Positions 27,376-38,699 of a stretch of DNA of 64,000 nt are shown in pieces (position 1 is the stretch's first letter; each line of letters opens with the position of its first letter). The stretch is taken from positions 649,721-713,720 of the forward strand of contig JAPOXV010000026.1 in assembly GCA_026706935.1 (NCBI GenBank), given 5' to 3'. This DNA comes from Gammaproteobacteria bacterium. GTDB lineage: Bacteria; Pseudomonadota; Gammaproteobacteria; Pseudomonadales; Azotimanducaceae. The notes beneath the pieces are model-generated. The model worked only from the letters and a program-made list of their open reading frames with translations, had not been told where the DNA came from and did not search any database. A program made the translations under genes and the position numbers.

Positions 27376-28316
27376 GAGACGAACAGACCATTTACGTAAG
27401 CGCGTGCGTCGAACGGTTGAAGATCGTCTTGAGTTTCTCCAAGACCAACAAAATACAACGGCAAAGGGTTTTCCGATGCGATCCCCAAAATCACGCCGGC
27501 TTTCGCTGATCCGTCGAGTTTCGTTACGATCATACCGGTGATGGCGGCTGCTTCTGTGAATTCCTGTACTTGCGAGATCGCGTTTTGACCGATGTTCGCA
27601 TCCAAGATCAGCAACGTTTCATGAGGCGCTGAATCATCATATCTTTGAATAACGCGACGGATCTTTGCGAGTTCGGCCATCAGGTTGGTTTTATTCTGTA
27701 ATCGTCCTGCCGTGTCCGCGATCACGACTTCAGTACCACGCGCTGCCGCAGATTCAACGGCGTCGTAGATCACTGATGCGCTGTCTGCGCCAGGGCGTTG
27801 TGCGATCACACCAACGTCGGTGCGACGTCCCCATGCCTGTAGCTGCTCGATCGCAGCTGCTCGATAAGTATCCCCCGCTGCTAGTAGAACTGAATGTCCT
27901 TGACGCTGTAGATAGTGGCTTAATTTACCGATCGTCGTCGTCTTACCTACGCCATTAACGCCAACTACCAAGATGACGAATGGGCGAGATTCTGACAGTT
28001 CGAATGACTTTTGTAAAGGCATGACTGCTTGCTCGATATCAACACGAAGTGCGTCTAAAGCTGATTCGCCGTCACGGAGTTTCCTTCTTCGCACGGCTCG
28101 ACTTAGGTTCTCTATAAGTCGATCCGTTGCGGTGACGCCTACGTCAGACATAAGCAGTTGCGTGCGTAGTTCCTCTAATATTCCCTCATCAAGTTGCCTT
28201 CCACCGAGCAGCAAGGTGCTGACGCCACTTCCGAATTGCGATCTTGTTTTCGCTAGTGCGTTACTAAATCGCGTGAGGATTCCCTTTCTATTAGTTCGGC
28301 TGGTTTCTTCGTTCAA
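27372..28316 (-). CDS. ftsY: Signal recognition particle receptor
   Basis: 314 aa from a TTG. FtsY is the membrane-associated GTPase that receives SRP-ribosome complexes. The NG domain is complete: GVNGVGKTTTIGKL (P-loop), DTYRAAAIEQLQ, DTAGRLQNK and TKLDGSAKAGVI. The acidic N-terminal A domain seen in E. coli is almost absent, so membrane contact probably relies on the amphipathic N-terminal helix. It heads ftsY-ftsE-ftsX on the minus strand and is divergent from rsmD, 29 nt away. Confidence 0.95.
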   Translation of the reverse strand: MNEETSRTNRKGILTRFSNALAKTRSQFGSGVSTLLLGGRQLDEGILEELRTQLLMSDVGVTATDRLIENLSRAVRRRKLRDGESALDALRVDIEQAVMPLQKSFELSESRPFVILVVGVNGVGKTTTIGKLSHYLQRQGHSVLLAAGDTYRAAAIEQLQAWGRRTDVGVIAQRPGADSASVIYDAVESAAARGTEVVIADTAGRLQNKTNLMAELAKIRRVIQRYDDSAPHETLLILDANIGQNAISQVQEFTEAAAITGMIVTKLDGSAKAGVILGIASENPLPLYFVGLGETQDDLQPFDARAYVNGLFVS

Positions 28317-28345
28317 GCGGATTTCACATCTGGGAAATTTGGCGT

Positions 28346-28966
28346 ATGGCGTATCTGAAACGCAGTGAATCGCTACAGGGCAGATGGCGGCGTAGTCGAC
28401 GAAACCACACTGGCCAAGTGCGAATTATTGCTGGCGAATGGCGTGGTCGGCGTATCGCTGTAGCCGCTAGACCACAATTAAGACCGACGCCAAACCGACT
28501 ACGCGAGACGCTTTTCAACTGGCTTGGTGATAGTGTTCGTGGTTGTAAGGTACTCGATTTGTATGCGGGTACCGGAATATTGGGGTTTGAGTCGCTTTCG
28601 CGGGGGGCGTCGCACGCTACATTCGTTGAAAACGACCGCCGTACGTTAACGAAACTCCGCGAGGCGTGTCAGCAATTTGATCTTGAAGCAGCTCAAGCGG
28701 CTGTCGTTGAAGCGAATGCCATAAGGTGGCTAGAACACAACAGAACACGCTGGGATTTAGTGTTCATCGATCCTCCGTTCCGTGCAAATCGTGATTACAA
28801 ACGAGTCCTTGAGATGATCATGTCGCATCTTTCCGAGAAAGGAATGGTCTACGTTGAAAGTGCTTCGCGGAGCGAAACAGTAAAGTGTCCTTTAGATGAG
28901 TGGAAATCGAAGGAGATCGGGGAAGTGAGGATTCAGCTCTTTCGACATCACGCCCGCAATCCATGA
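28346..28966 (+). CDS. rsmD: 16S rRNA (guanine-966-N2)-methyltransferase
   Basis: 206 aa. RsmD methylates G966 of 16S rRNA with S-adenosylmethionine. The opening RIIAGEWRGRRI and RPTPNRLRETLFNWL are family hallmarks, followed by the SAM site DLYAGTGILGFESLSRGA (near residue 73) and the catalytic IDPPF near residue 140. Order rsmD then coaD next to ftsY-ftsE-ftsX is typical of gammaproteobacteria. The start is divergent from ftsY, so both promoters must sit within or overlap the short gap. Confidence 0.94.
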   Translation: MAYLKRSESLQGRWRRSRRNHTGQVRIIAGEWRGRRIAVAARPQLRPTPNRLRETLFNWLGDSVRGCKVLDLYAGTGILGFESLSRGASHATFVENDRRTLTKLREACQQFDLEAAQAAVVEANAIRWLEHNRTRWDLVFIDPPFRANRDYKRVLEMIMSHLSEKGMVYVESASRSETVKCPLDEWKSKEIGEVRIQLFRHHARNP

Positions 28967-29023
28967 GGACATAAAGGCGCCGATACAATCCGTTGCTTCT
29001 TTTCGCAGACGGAAGCCGCACAA

Positions 29024-29506
29024 GTGTCCACGGTTGTTTATCCGGGTAGTTTTAATCCGATAACTTTCGGGCACGCGAACATCGTTGAACGCGGATTAAA
29101 ACTGTTTGATCATGTTATCGTGGCGATTGGGACGTCGGCCGATAAAGATCCTGATATTGAGCTGCATGATCGTATCGAGTTATGTCGAGAAGCGTTAAGT
29201 GAATTCGGCAGTCATGTCTCTGTTGAAGGTTTCAATACGTTATTAGTGGAATTCGTTCGTAAACACGATACGAAGTTCGTGTTGCGAGGTCTACGTACGG
29301 TTACAGATTACGACTACGAATTTCAGATGCTTGAAATGAATCAGGCTCTAGATCCTTCGATTGAGTACGTGTTGTTGCCGACATCGAATGAATGGTCGCA
29401 TGTATCTTCGACACGCGTTCGAGAGATTGCGTCTTATGGTGGCGACGTGTCAGCGTTTGTAGCGCCTTGTGTTGTAGAGTATTACCGAAACACGAAGTCG
29501 GTCTAG
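29024..29506 (+). CDS. coaD: Phosphopantetheine adenylyltransferase
   Basis: 160 aa from GTG. CoaD transfers AMP from ATP to 4'-phosphopantetheine, the fourth step of CoA synthesis. The nucleotidyltransferase motif TxGH appears as PITFGHANI near residue 13, with YPGSFNP before it, and the second motif as WSHVSSTRVREIA near residue 125. LRGLRTVTDYDYEFQM is also classical. Length is exactly that of the family. Its last 4 nt overlap the mutM stop on the opposite strand. Confidence 0.96.
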   Translation: MSTVVYPGSFNPITFGHANIVERGLKLFDHVIVAIGTSADKDPDIELHDRIELCREALSEFGSHVSVEGFNTLLVEFVRKHDTKFVLRGLRTVTDYDYEFQMLEMNQALDPSIEYVLLPTSNEWSHVSSTRVREIASYGGDVSAFVAPCVVEYYRNTKSV

Positions 29507-30318
29507 CGACGCTGGCAAGCAGGACAATAAACAGTTTGGCGCTGACCCAACACAATTCCCTTTAGACGTTTCCCGCAGTGGATACAGGGCATTCCTGCGC
29601 GTCCATACACATCGAGCTCAAACGCAAAGTAGCCAGGATTTCCGTCAAATCCGACGAAATCTCGAAGCGTTGTGCCCCCAGCGTCGATGGCGCGCTGAAG
29701 AATCAATTTAATTGAATCGGCTAGACGCTCGAAGCGTATACGGGATATTGATCCTGCTGCTGTTGTAGGTCTGATTTGCGCCAGAAACAAGGCTTCATTC
29801 GCATAAATATTCCCGACGCCTACGACGACGTGTGCGTCCATAATGAAATTCTTGACAGCGATGTTTCGTTTGCGGGACTGTTCGAAGAGGTACGTACCAT
29901 CGAATTCTTCGCGCAGTGGCTCGATTCCTAGACGTTTCAGCAATGGGTGTTCATGGACGGCATGAGTGCACCAGTGCACGCTTCCAAATCGACGTGGATC
30001 ATTGAACCGTAGGACTTTGTCATCCTCAAAATGGAAATCAATATGGTCATGAGTTCGGATAGGTGCGTCGGAACTAACGACACGCAGGTGTCCGCTCATG
30101 CCTAGGTGCAATAACAAGACACCGCGTTCGAACTTGAGTAAAAGGTACTTACCGCGTCGACCGACGTCGTTGAGTCGCTGACCGATGATCTCGTTCGTAG
30201 GGAGTTCGACTGGCCAGCGGAAGCGGTTCTCTCGAACTTCGAGGTTCTCTAACGTACAGCCTACAAGAGCGCGAGAAATACCGCGCCGCGTCGTTTCGAC
30301 CTCAGGTAGTTCGGGTAT
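29503..30318 (-). CDS. mutM: Formamidopyrimidine-DNA glycosylase with AUA as the only usable start
   Basis: 271 aa when read from ATA (30316-30318), exactly the Fpg length. Fpg excises 8-oxoguanine and other oxidised bases; the catalytic nucleophile is Pro2. The frame reads (AUA)PELPEVETTRRG at its start, so the initiator must be this AUA, 3 nt after the rpmG stop. An in-frame TAG (30322-30324) rules out any start further upstream, and the first ATG (30117) would delete the active site. The middle has the LLLHLGMSG and YANEALF motifs and the end has the zinc finger with four Cys (CIHCGKR, then CPACQRR). Order rpmB-rpmG-mutM matches E. coli. An assembly error (ATG read as ATA) is the main alternative. 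Confidence 0.93.
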   Translation of the reverse strand: MPELPEVETTRRGISRALVGCTLENLEVRENRFRWPVELPTNEIIGQRLNDVGRRGKYLLLKFERGVLLLHLGMSGHLRVVSSDAPIRTHDHIDFHFEDDKVLRFNDPRRFGSVHWCTHAVHEHPLLKRLGIEPLREEFDGTYLFEQSRKRNIAVKNFIMDAHVVVGVGNIYANEALFLAQIRPTTAAGSISRIRFERLADSIKLILQRAIDAGGTTLRDFVGFDGNPGYFAFELDVYGRAGMPCIHCGKRLKGIVLGQRQTVYCPACQRR

Positions 30319-30321
30319 GGT

Positions 30322-30486
30322 CTACTTCAGTCGAGTTTCGTTGTAGATAACGTGCTTTCGGGCGACGGGGTCGTACTTTCGCATCGCCAATTTACCAGGA
30401 GTGTTTTGTTTGTTCTTATCAGTCGTGTAGTAGTGTCCAGTGCCAGCACTTGACTCTAGTTTTACCTTTTCGCGTTTACTCGCCAT
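30322..30486 (-). CDS. rpmG: 50S ribosomal protein L33
   Basis: 54 aa, starting at ATG 30486 which shares its A with the rpmB stop (TAATG). L33 is a small protein of the large ribosomal subunit near the E site. The sequence reads [19 protein letters not shown], then [17 protein letters not shown] and [10 protein letters not shown] at the end, the standard proteobacterial form without zinc Cys. Only 3 nt separate its TAG from the mutM AUA, so mutM is probably translated by reinitiation. Confidence 0.96.
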   Translation of the reverse strand: MASKREKVKLESSAGTGHYYTTDKNKQNTPGKLAMRKYDPVARKHVIYNETRLK

Positions 30487-30722
30487 TAGACCTTAACTCC
30501 CTGATTACGTAAGTCCGCTAAGACGGCATCAATGCCCTTCTTATCGATGATGCGCATACCAGCTTTCGACAATGTGAGTTTAACGTATCTATTCTCACTA
30601 TCCACCCAAAAGCGGTGGGTGTGCAAGTTTGGATTGAATCGCCGTTTAGTGCGATTCTTCGCGTGGGATACGTTGTTTCCGGTCATGGGTTTCTTACCCG
30701 TGACCTGACAAACTCGGGACAT
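30486..30722 (-). CDS. rpmB: 50S ribosomal protein L28
   Basis: 78 aa. L28 is a large-subunit protein. The start is set at ATG 30720-30722 because the family begins [20 protein letters not shown]; the upstream in-frame TTG would add three residues with no family support. The rest ([17 protein letters not shown], then [12 protein letters not shown]) is typical. It is the first gene of rpmB-rpmG-mutM. The 244-nt gap to coaBC on the other side should hold divergent promoters, but I could not identify -35/-10 elements with confidence. Confidence 0.96.
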   Translation of the reverse strand: MSRVCQVTGKKPMTGNNVSHAKNRTKRRFNPNLHTHRFWVDSENRYVKLTLSKAGMRIIDKKGIDAVLADLRNQGVKV

Positions 30723-30966
30723 GACCGTCAAGGTTCAAGAATAGGGCGGGAATTAAACTGAAATCAAACGTGATGCGCAAACAGAAATCGCGAAACCACA
30801 AGTATTTCCACGCACAAGTAGTCAAAAAATGAACGATTAGCAGCTTTTTGAAATTCACGACGTATCGATTAGAAAGCGTACTCCTGTCATAATTCCTTGA
30901 TATTCCCACGAACTTAGTGCAACTTACTCGAATTTTCGGATTTCGGATCACTTGCTGGGCGAAAAC

Positions 30967-32222
30967 ATGGCGCAAATAACAATCGTCTTAGGCATTACAG
31001 GAGGTATTGCCGCCTATAAGACGCCTGAACTCGCTAGACAACTGACGGCGTCTGGGGTTCGAGTTATCCCAGTGTTGACAAAAGGCGCCGAGAACTTCGT
31101 CACCAGCGCAACTTTAGCAGCAGTTACTGGCGAAAAGGTGCGACACTCTCTCTGGGACGAGGATGCAGAGCGCGCCATGGGTCATATCGAACTGGCGCGA
31201 TTGGCAGATGTTCTTTTGGTCGCACCCGCGACTGCGAACATAGTCGCGAAATTCTCACACGGTATAGCGGATGATCTCCTTTCGACGATCTACACCGCTA
31301 CGCACGCGCCGGTCTTGATCGCACCAGCCATGAACCAACAGATGTACAACCATACGGCTACGCAGCGTAACCTGGCGCAATTGAAGGAGGACGGTGTCCA
31401 CGTAGTAGGGCCGAATTCTGGGGATCAGGCATGTGGTGAAGTTGGACCAGGGCGTATGTCGGAACCTCATGAAATAGTTACTGCATTTCATGAGGTACTA
31501 GCGCAGACGAGTGATCGTTCGAAGTGTCCGAGTAGCCAAGCAAACGGTGTCAGAGTGCTGGTAACTGCCGGTCCAACGCGTGAACGTATCGATCCGGTAC
31601 GCTATCTAACAAACGCAAGTTCCGGGCGACAAGGCTTCGCGGTTGCGGCCGCAGCTCGGGCTATGGGGGCTGATGTCACGCTTATTAGTGGACCTGTGTC
31701 TCTGGACACACCGCCTGGCGTGCATCGAGTGAACGTGGAATCGGCTGAGGAAATGCACAACGCAGTTCACGAGAACATAGAAAGTTGTGATGTTTTGTTT
31801 GCGGTTGCGGCGGTTGCGGACTACAAACCGACTAAATCGCATGCCATCAAGATCAAGAAATCTTCTGAAACATCGCAGAAGCGCTCGTTAGAGCTTGTGA
31901 AGACCGTTGACGTGGTGGAATCCGTCGCCGATCTCGACAATCGCCCTTTTTTAGTCGGATTCGCCGCAGAAACGAACGACGTAATCGAGCATGCTCGAGA
32001 GAAACGGATGCGAAAGAAACTTGATGTGATCGTTGTAAACGATGTGTCCGATAAATCGATTGGGTTCGATAGCTTCGAAAATAGGGTTACGTTAATCCAT
32101 GATGACGGTGATGTCGAAATTCCTTTCGCGTCGAAAGACGTCATCGCGGAGCGAATTGTGAGTGAAACGATCGGTTTGCTCGCACTCAGTGGCAACTCCA
32201 CGAGATTCAATGGCTCGACACG

Positions 32223-32226
<4 letters not shown>
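30967..32226 (+). CDS. coaBC: Bifunctional phosphopantothenoylcysteine decarboxylase / phosphopantothenate-cysteine ligase
   Basis: About 419 aa from ATG 30967 (a TTG 15 nt upstream is possible). The protein makes 4'-phosphopantetheine in two CoA steps. The N-terminal CoaC flavoprotein shows LGITGGIAAYKTPEL, the PAMN motif (IAPAMNQQMY near residue 114) and the redox Cys in DQACGEVGPGRM. The C-terminal CoaB ligase has TAGPTRERIDPVRYLTNASS near residue 200 and GFAAETND. It overlaps algC by 4 nt. In many gammaproteobacteria dut comes next; here it does not. Confidence 0.95.
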
Positions 32227-34528
<2,302 letters not shown>

Positions 34529-34539
34529 TCCAAGCAGGT

Positions 34540-35538
34540 TCAGTCGATCGCTTCAATCGACCATCTGGCCTGACAGTTAATGACAAGATCAGTCGACATA
34601 CCACGTTTCAATCGTTCATGTCCCGCGTAAGCGATCATTGCACCGTTGTCGGTACATAGCGAGATAGGTGGGTAATGTACGTGGGCATCGAGTTCTTTCA
34701 TTCGCTCGCGTAGCCGTTGATTGGCCGCGACGCCGCCCGCTAGCACCAACTGATAGATACCGTGTTCATCTAACGCTCGACGACACTTGATGTAGAGCGT
34801 ACTAACGATCGCCTGCTCCAGAGCTAACGCGATGTCTGCGCGAGTCTGGTCATCTAGCTTCCTCGCGTTTCGTACGGCAGTTTGTACCGCCGTCTTGAGA
34901 CCACTAAAACTGAAGTCCAAACCGGGTCGATCAGTCATAGGCCGTGGGAATGTGAATACGTCCCCTCTCCCATGTTCAGCAAGTCGGGCTATTTCTGGAC
35001 CTCCTGGGTAACCTAACCCCAGTAATTTCGCGGTTTTGTCGAAGGCTTCACCTGCTGCGTCGTCAAGAGATTCGCCAAGTATTTCATACTCGCCAAAGTC
35101 GGTCGCTTTAACGAGCATCGTGTGGCCACCTGACACTAGTAACGCGATAAAAGGGAGTTGAGGTCTTGAGGGCGATAGCAAGGTCGCTAACAAATGGGCT
35201 TCCATGTGATGAACGGCGATCGCAGGCACGTCCAATGACCAGGCGAGAGCTCGAGCCAAGGTAGCACCTACGAGCAATGCGGGTGTAAGACCCGGTCCAG
35301 CGGTATATGCGATACCATCCAGTTGATCCATCGAGGCATTTATGTCCGCAATCGTTTGCTCGATCAAAGGCAGCGTCTTACGGATATGGTCACGTGAAGC
35401 TAATTCAGGTACAACGCCGCCATATTTCGCGTGCAAGTCGACTTGACTATATACATTCTGAGCGACGATACCTTCCGTCGTATCGTAAATCGCGATTCCC
35501 GTCTCGTCGCAAGACGTTTCGATGCCTAAAACACGCAA
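34540..35538 (-). CDS. tsaD: tRNA N6-adenosine threonylcarbamoyltransferase
   Basis: 332 aa. TsaD transfers the threonylcarbamoyl group to A37 of ANN-decoding tRNAs. The start [17 protein letters not shown], the metal site HHMEAHLLA (near residue 110) and the ATP-binding [13 protein letters not shown] (near 267) are diagnostic. In most gammaproteobacteria rpsU is divergent beside it, but the 127-nt stretch upstream here contains no rpsU and instead leads to a CaiB/BaiF gene. Confidence 0.96.
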   Translation of the reverse strand: MRVLGIETSCDETGIAIYDTTEGIVAQNVYSQVDLHAKYGGVVPELASRDHIRKTLPLIEQTIADINASMDQLDGIAYTAGPGLTPALLVGATLARALAWSLDVPAIAVHHMEAHLLATLLSPSRPQLPFIALLVSGGHTMLVKATDFGEYEILGESLDDAAGEAFDKTAKLLGLGYPGGPEIARLAEHGRGDVFTFPRPMTDRPGLDFSFSGLKTAVQTAVRNARKLDDQTRADIALALEQAIVSTLYIKCRRALDEHGIYQLVLAGGVAANQRLRERMKELDAHVHYPPISLCTDNGAMIAYAGHERLKRGMSTDLVINCQARWSIEAID

Positions 35539-35665
35539 AGTTACGCTTGAAAGTCGCTCAGAAGCGTCAATTATCGGCGGTCGCGACTCGGTGTCGGTGC
35601 GTGTGATGATTGGGACTTGCTTCGTAAAATCCTGTCGATTCCAATATTGCGACTAGGAGCGTCTC

Positions 35666-36790
35666 ATGGGACCGTTAGCGGGTTTTCGCGTCATCGAATT
35701 AGCGGGTATAGGCCCCGGACCGTTTTGCGGCATGATGCTTTCAGATATGGGTGCAGAGGTTATTCGCGTCGACAGAATCGTCTCGAATCCTCGCCAGCCA
35801 CGCGATGTCATGCAGCGTAACCGCCGCTCGATCGCAGTCGATCTGAAAAAGCCCGAGGGCGCTGAGGTCGTCCTTCAACTATGTGAGAACGCAGATGCGA
35901 TCTTTGAGGGATTTCGTCCAGGTGTGACGGAGCGATTAGGTGTCGGACCGGAGGACTGTCTTGCGCGAAATGAAAAGATCGTATATGGGCGAATGACCGG
36001 TTGGGGACAGGAAGGACCGCTAGCACACGCTGCCGGTCATGACATCAACTATATTGGTCTTGCTGGTGCGTTGCATGCTATTGGTGAACCCGGAGGTAAG
36101 CCTGTCCCACCGTTGAATCTAATAGGTGATTTCGGTGGGGGTGGTATGTTGCTCGCGTTTGGCTTAGTTTGCGCCATGCTCGAAGCGCAGAAATCCGGCA
36201 AGGGGCAAGTAGTCGATGCGGCCATGGTCGATGGTGCGGCAAGCTTGATGTCGGCGTTTTTCGGTATGAAGGACTATGGATTCGTGGCCGAACGCGGTAG
36301 CAACATGCTAGATGGCGGTGCTCATTTCTATGGCACCTACGAAACGAGTGACGGCAAGTACATATGTGTCGGCTCGATAGAGCCACAGTTCTATGAGCTT
36401 TTGGTGGAGCATTCCGGCGTTAATGCGACAGATTTTGACGCTCAGATGGATCGCGATGGTTGGGTAGCGAAACGAGAGGTATTGACAGCGATCTTCAAAT
36501 CGAAGACCCGTGATGAGTGGTCAGCCATCATGGAAGGAACTGACATTTGCTTTGCGCCAGTTTTGTCGATCTGGGAAGCACCTGATCATCCACATAATCG
36601 TGCGCGTCAGACGTTTGTCGACGTGGATGGCGTGACCCAACCGGCACCGTCTCCTAGATTCAGCCGTTCTCAGGCTGAGGTTTCGCATAGCGCTCGTGCG
36701 CCGGGTCAAGATACACGAAGTGTTCTACTCGACTATGGATTCGACGACGGGGTCATAACGTCGCTATTGGATGCTTCGGTGGTCGGCTAA
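35666..36790 (+). CDS. CaiB/BaiF (family III) CoA-transferase
   Basis: 374 aa. The start GPLAGFRVIELAGIGPGPFCGMM is typical of alpha-methylacyl-CoA racemase-like members, with the Asp nucleophile expected in GHDINYIGLAGALH near residue 125 (D127-type position). The NRRSIAVDLKKPEGAEVV segment is also conserved. Family III enzymes either transfer CoA between acids or epimerise 2-methylacyl-CoA; the racemase-like opening favours the latter. It heads a three-gene plus-strand run with an acyl-CoA synthetase and a crotonase, a layout that suits degradation of a branched or aromatic acid. Confidence 0.88.
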   Translation: MGPLAGFRVIELAGIGPGPFCGMMLSDMGAEVIRVDRIVSNPRQPRDVMQRNRRSIAVDLKKPEGAEVVLQLCENADAIFEGFRPGVTERLGVGPEDCLARNEKIVYGRMTGWGQEGPLAHAAGHDINYIGLAGALHAIGEPGGKPVPPLNLIGDFGGGGMLLAFGLVCAMLEAQKSGKGQVVDAAMVDGAASLMSAFFGMKDYGFVAERGSNMLDGGAHFYGTYETSDGKYICVGSIEPQFYELLVEHSGVNATDFDAQMDRDGWVAKREVLTAIFKSKTRDEWSAIMEGTDICFAPVLSIWEAPDHPHNRARQTFVDVDGVTQPAPSPRFSRSQAEVSHSARAPGQDTRSVLLDYGFDDGVITSLLDASVVG

Positions 36791-36797
36791 CACAAAA

Positions 36798-38699
36798 ATG
36801 CCCACGTACGAAGACGACTATCGCCTTTCGATCGAGGACCCATCCGCATTTTGGCGACAACGACAGAGCGAAATCGACTGGTTTAAACAACCTACAGAGA
36901 CGCTGAGTCAAGATGTCAATGGCAGTTGGCGATGGTATCGCGACGGCACGTTGAACAGCTGTTGGCTAGCAATAGACCGGCACATCGAAGCGGGAAGAGG
37001 CGAAGCGCTCGCGTTGATCTACGATTCGCCAGCGACCCGTACGATCGAGAAATTCACTTTCAATGAACTAGCCGATCGAGTGGGTAGAGTCGCTGGTGGA
37101 ATGCGCCAGCTAGGAGTAGGTAAAGGGGATCGTGTCGTGATTTACCTGCCGATGATCCCAGAAGCTGTAATCTCGATGCTCGCGTGTGCGCGATTAGGTG
37201 CGATTCACTCAGTGGTTTTTGGCGGATTTGCATCGCGAGAACTGGCATTGCGAATTGATGACGCGGAGCCCAAGTTGCTCTTGACTGCCTCATGTGGAAT
37301 CGAGTTCGAGAAAGTAATCGCATACAAACCACTCGTCGATGAGGCATTAGCGCTCGCAAGCCATAAAGTCGATAGCGTCGTCGTCAAACAACGACCGCAG
37401 GTCGAAGCCGCAATGTCACCAAATCGAAATCTTGATTGGGATGAATGGGAGCGAGAAGCGCCTGATGCTGACGTGGTTGAAGTTAGCGCACTAGACCCGT
37501 TATACATCCTCTATACATCGGGTACGACTGGCAAGCCAAAAGGCGTTGTACGAGACAACGGTGGTCACGCGGTCGCACTTACCTACAGCATGAACGCAGT
37601 CTATGGTGTTGACGCTGGAGACGTGTTTTGGGCGGCATCCGATGTGGGCTGGGTTGTTGGCCATTCATACATCGTCTATGGACCATTGTTTAAAGGTTGC
37701 ACGACGATCTTGTTCGAAGGAAAACCCGTTCGGACGCCGGATGCTGGTACGTTTTGGCGTGTTATCGCAGATCATGGGGTGAAAACTTTCTTCGTTGCTC
37801 CCACCGCGTTTCGCGCGATAAAAAAGGAAGATCCTCAGTGCAAGTTCCTTCGAGACTACGATATATCGTCTCTGGAGTACTTATTCGTTGCTGGGGAACG
37901 TTGCGACGAACCGACGTGGCATTGGCTCAATGATCACGTGAACGTCCCCGTAATCGATCATTGGTGGCAAACAGAGACTGGATGGTCGATATGTGCGAAC
38001 ATGGCCGGATATGGATTAAAAGAGATAAAGCCTGGCTCATTGACCCTACCCGTTCCTGGCTATGACGTAAGGATCCTCACGGACGAAGGGTTTGAAGCAC
38101 CACCGAACACGGATGGAAACGTTGTCGTCGCAGCACCATTACCTCCTGGAACATTGCCTACGCTCTGGCGGGATCATGAGCGATTCGAAGCATCGTATTG
38201 GTCCAGTTTTCCAGGCTACTACGCGACGGGAGACGGCGGTTTTCGAGACGAGGATGGATATGTCTATGTGATGGGAAGGACAGACGACGTGATGAACGTT
38301 GCAGGGCATAGGCTCTCCACCGGTCAGATTGAAGAGGCTATTGCTTCTCATCCCGCTGTTGCGGAATGTGCAGTCCTTGGTATACGAGACGCAGAGAAAG
38401 GTCAAGTACCGATCGGATTGGTGCTTCTGAAAGATGGCATGAATATCTCAAGTGATACACTAGAGACGGAACTTATCCAGATGGTGCGAACGCAAGTAGG
38501 ACCGTTCGCTAATTTCAGGCGATGCGTGATTGTGACGAGATTACCTAAGACTCGATCAGGGAAAATCCTGCGCCAGGTTATGCGAAAAATGGTAGATGGA
38601 GACGTGTTTTCCATGCCTTCAACGATCGACGATCCAGAAATTCTGAGCGAAATCCGAGAGGATCTAACCGAAGCCGGTTTGATCGCGCCGACGACATGA
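36798..38699 (+). CDS. Acyl-CoA synthetase, propionate/acetoacetate-CoA ligase type
   Basis: About 633 aa from ATG 36798; the earlier ATG at 36771 lies inside the CaiB/BaiF gene. ANL-family enzymes activate a carboxylic acid with ATP and CoA. Motifs are YTSGTTGKPKGVVRDNGGH near residue 240 (AMP-binding), HWWQTETGWSI near 390, YATGDGGFRDEDGYVYVMGR near 475 and the C-terminal Lys loop PKTRSGKILRQ near 590. The N-terminal WFKQPTETLSQD is the ACS/PrpE form. Its stop overlaps the next gene by 4 nt. The acid is probably short chain, but this is inference. Confidence 0.9.
   Translation: MPTYEDDYRLSIEDPSAFWRQRQSEIDWFKQPTETLSQDVNGSWRWYRDGTLNSCWLAIDRHIEAGRGEALALIYDSPATRTIEKFTFNELADRVGRVAGGMRQLGVGKGDRVVIYLPMIPEAVISMLACARLGAIHSVVFGGFASRELALRIDDAEPKLLLTASCGIEFEKVIAYKPLVDEALALASHKVDSVVVKQRPQVEAAMSPNRNLDWDEWEREAPDADVVEVSALDPLYILYTSGTTGKPKGVVRDNGGHAVALTYSMNAVYGVDAGDVFWAASDVGWVVGHSYIVYGPLFKGCTTILFEGKPVRTPDAGTFWRVIADHGVKTFFVAPTAFRAIKKEDPQCKFLRDYDISSLEYLFVAGERCDEPTWHWLNDHVNVPVIDHWWQTETGWSICANMAGYGLKEIKPGSLTLPVPGYDVRILTDEGFEAPPNTDGNVVVAAPLPPGTLPTLWRDHERFEASYWSSFPGYYATGDGGFRDEDGYVYVMGRTDDVMNVAGHRLSTGQIEEAIASHPAVAECAVLGIRDAEKGQVPIGLVLLKDGMNISSDTLETELIQMVRTQVGPFANFRRCVIVTRLPKTRSGKILRQVMRKMVDGDVFSMPSTIDDPEILSEIREDLTEAGLIAPTT

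Noticed and set aside
29503-30117. 204-aa version of MutM starting at the internal ATG
   Set aside because: It lacks Pro2 and the first 67 residues of the glycosylase domain, which the frame provides upstream as PELPEVE.
35617-35820. Plus-strand frame overlapping the start of the CaiB/BaiF gene
   Set aside because: It lies in another frame of the CaiB/BaiF coding region, which has clear family motifs.
36771-36797. Nine-codon extension of the acyl-CoA synthetase
   Set aside because: It overlaps the end of the CaiB/BaiF gene and has no family similarity; the ATG at 36798 fits the usual N-terminus.
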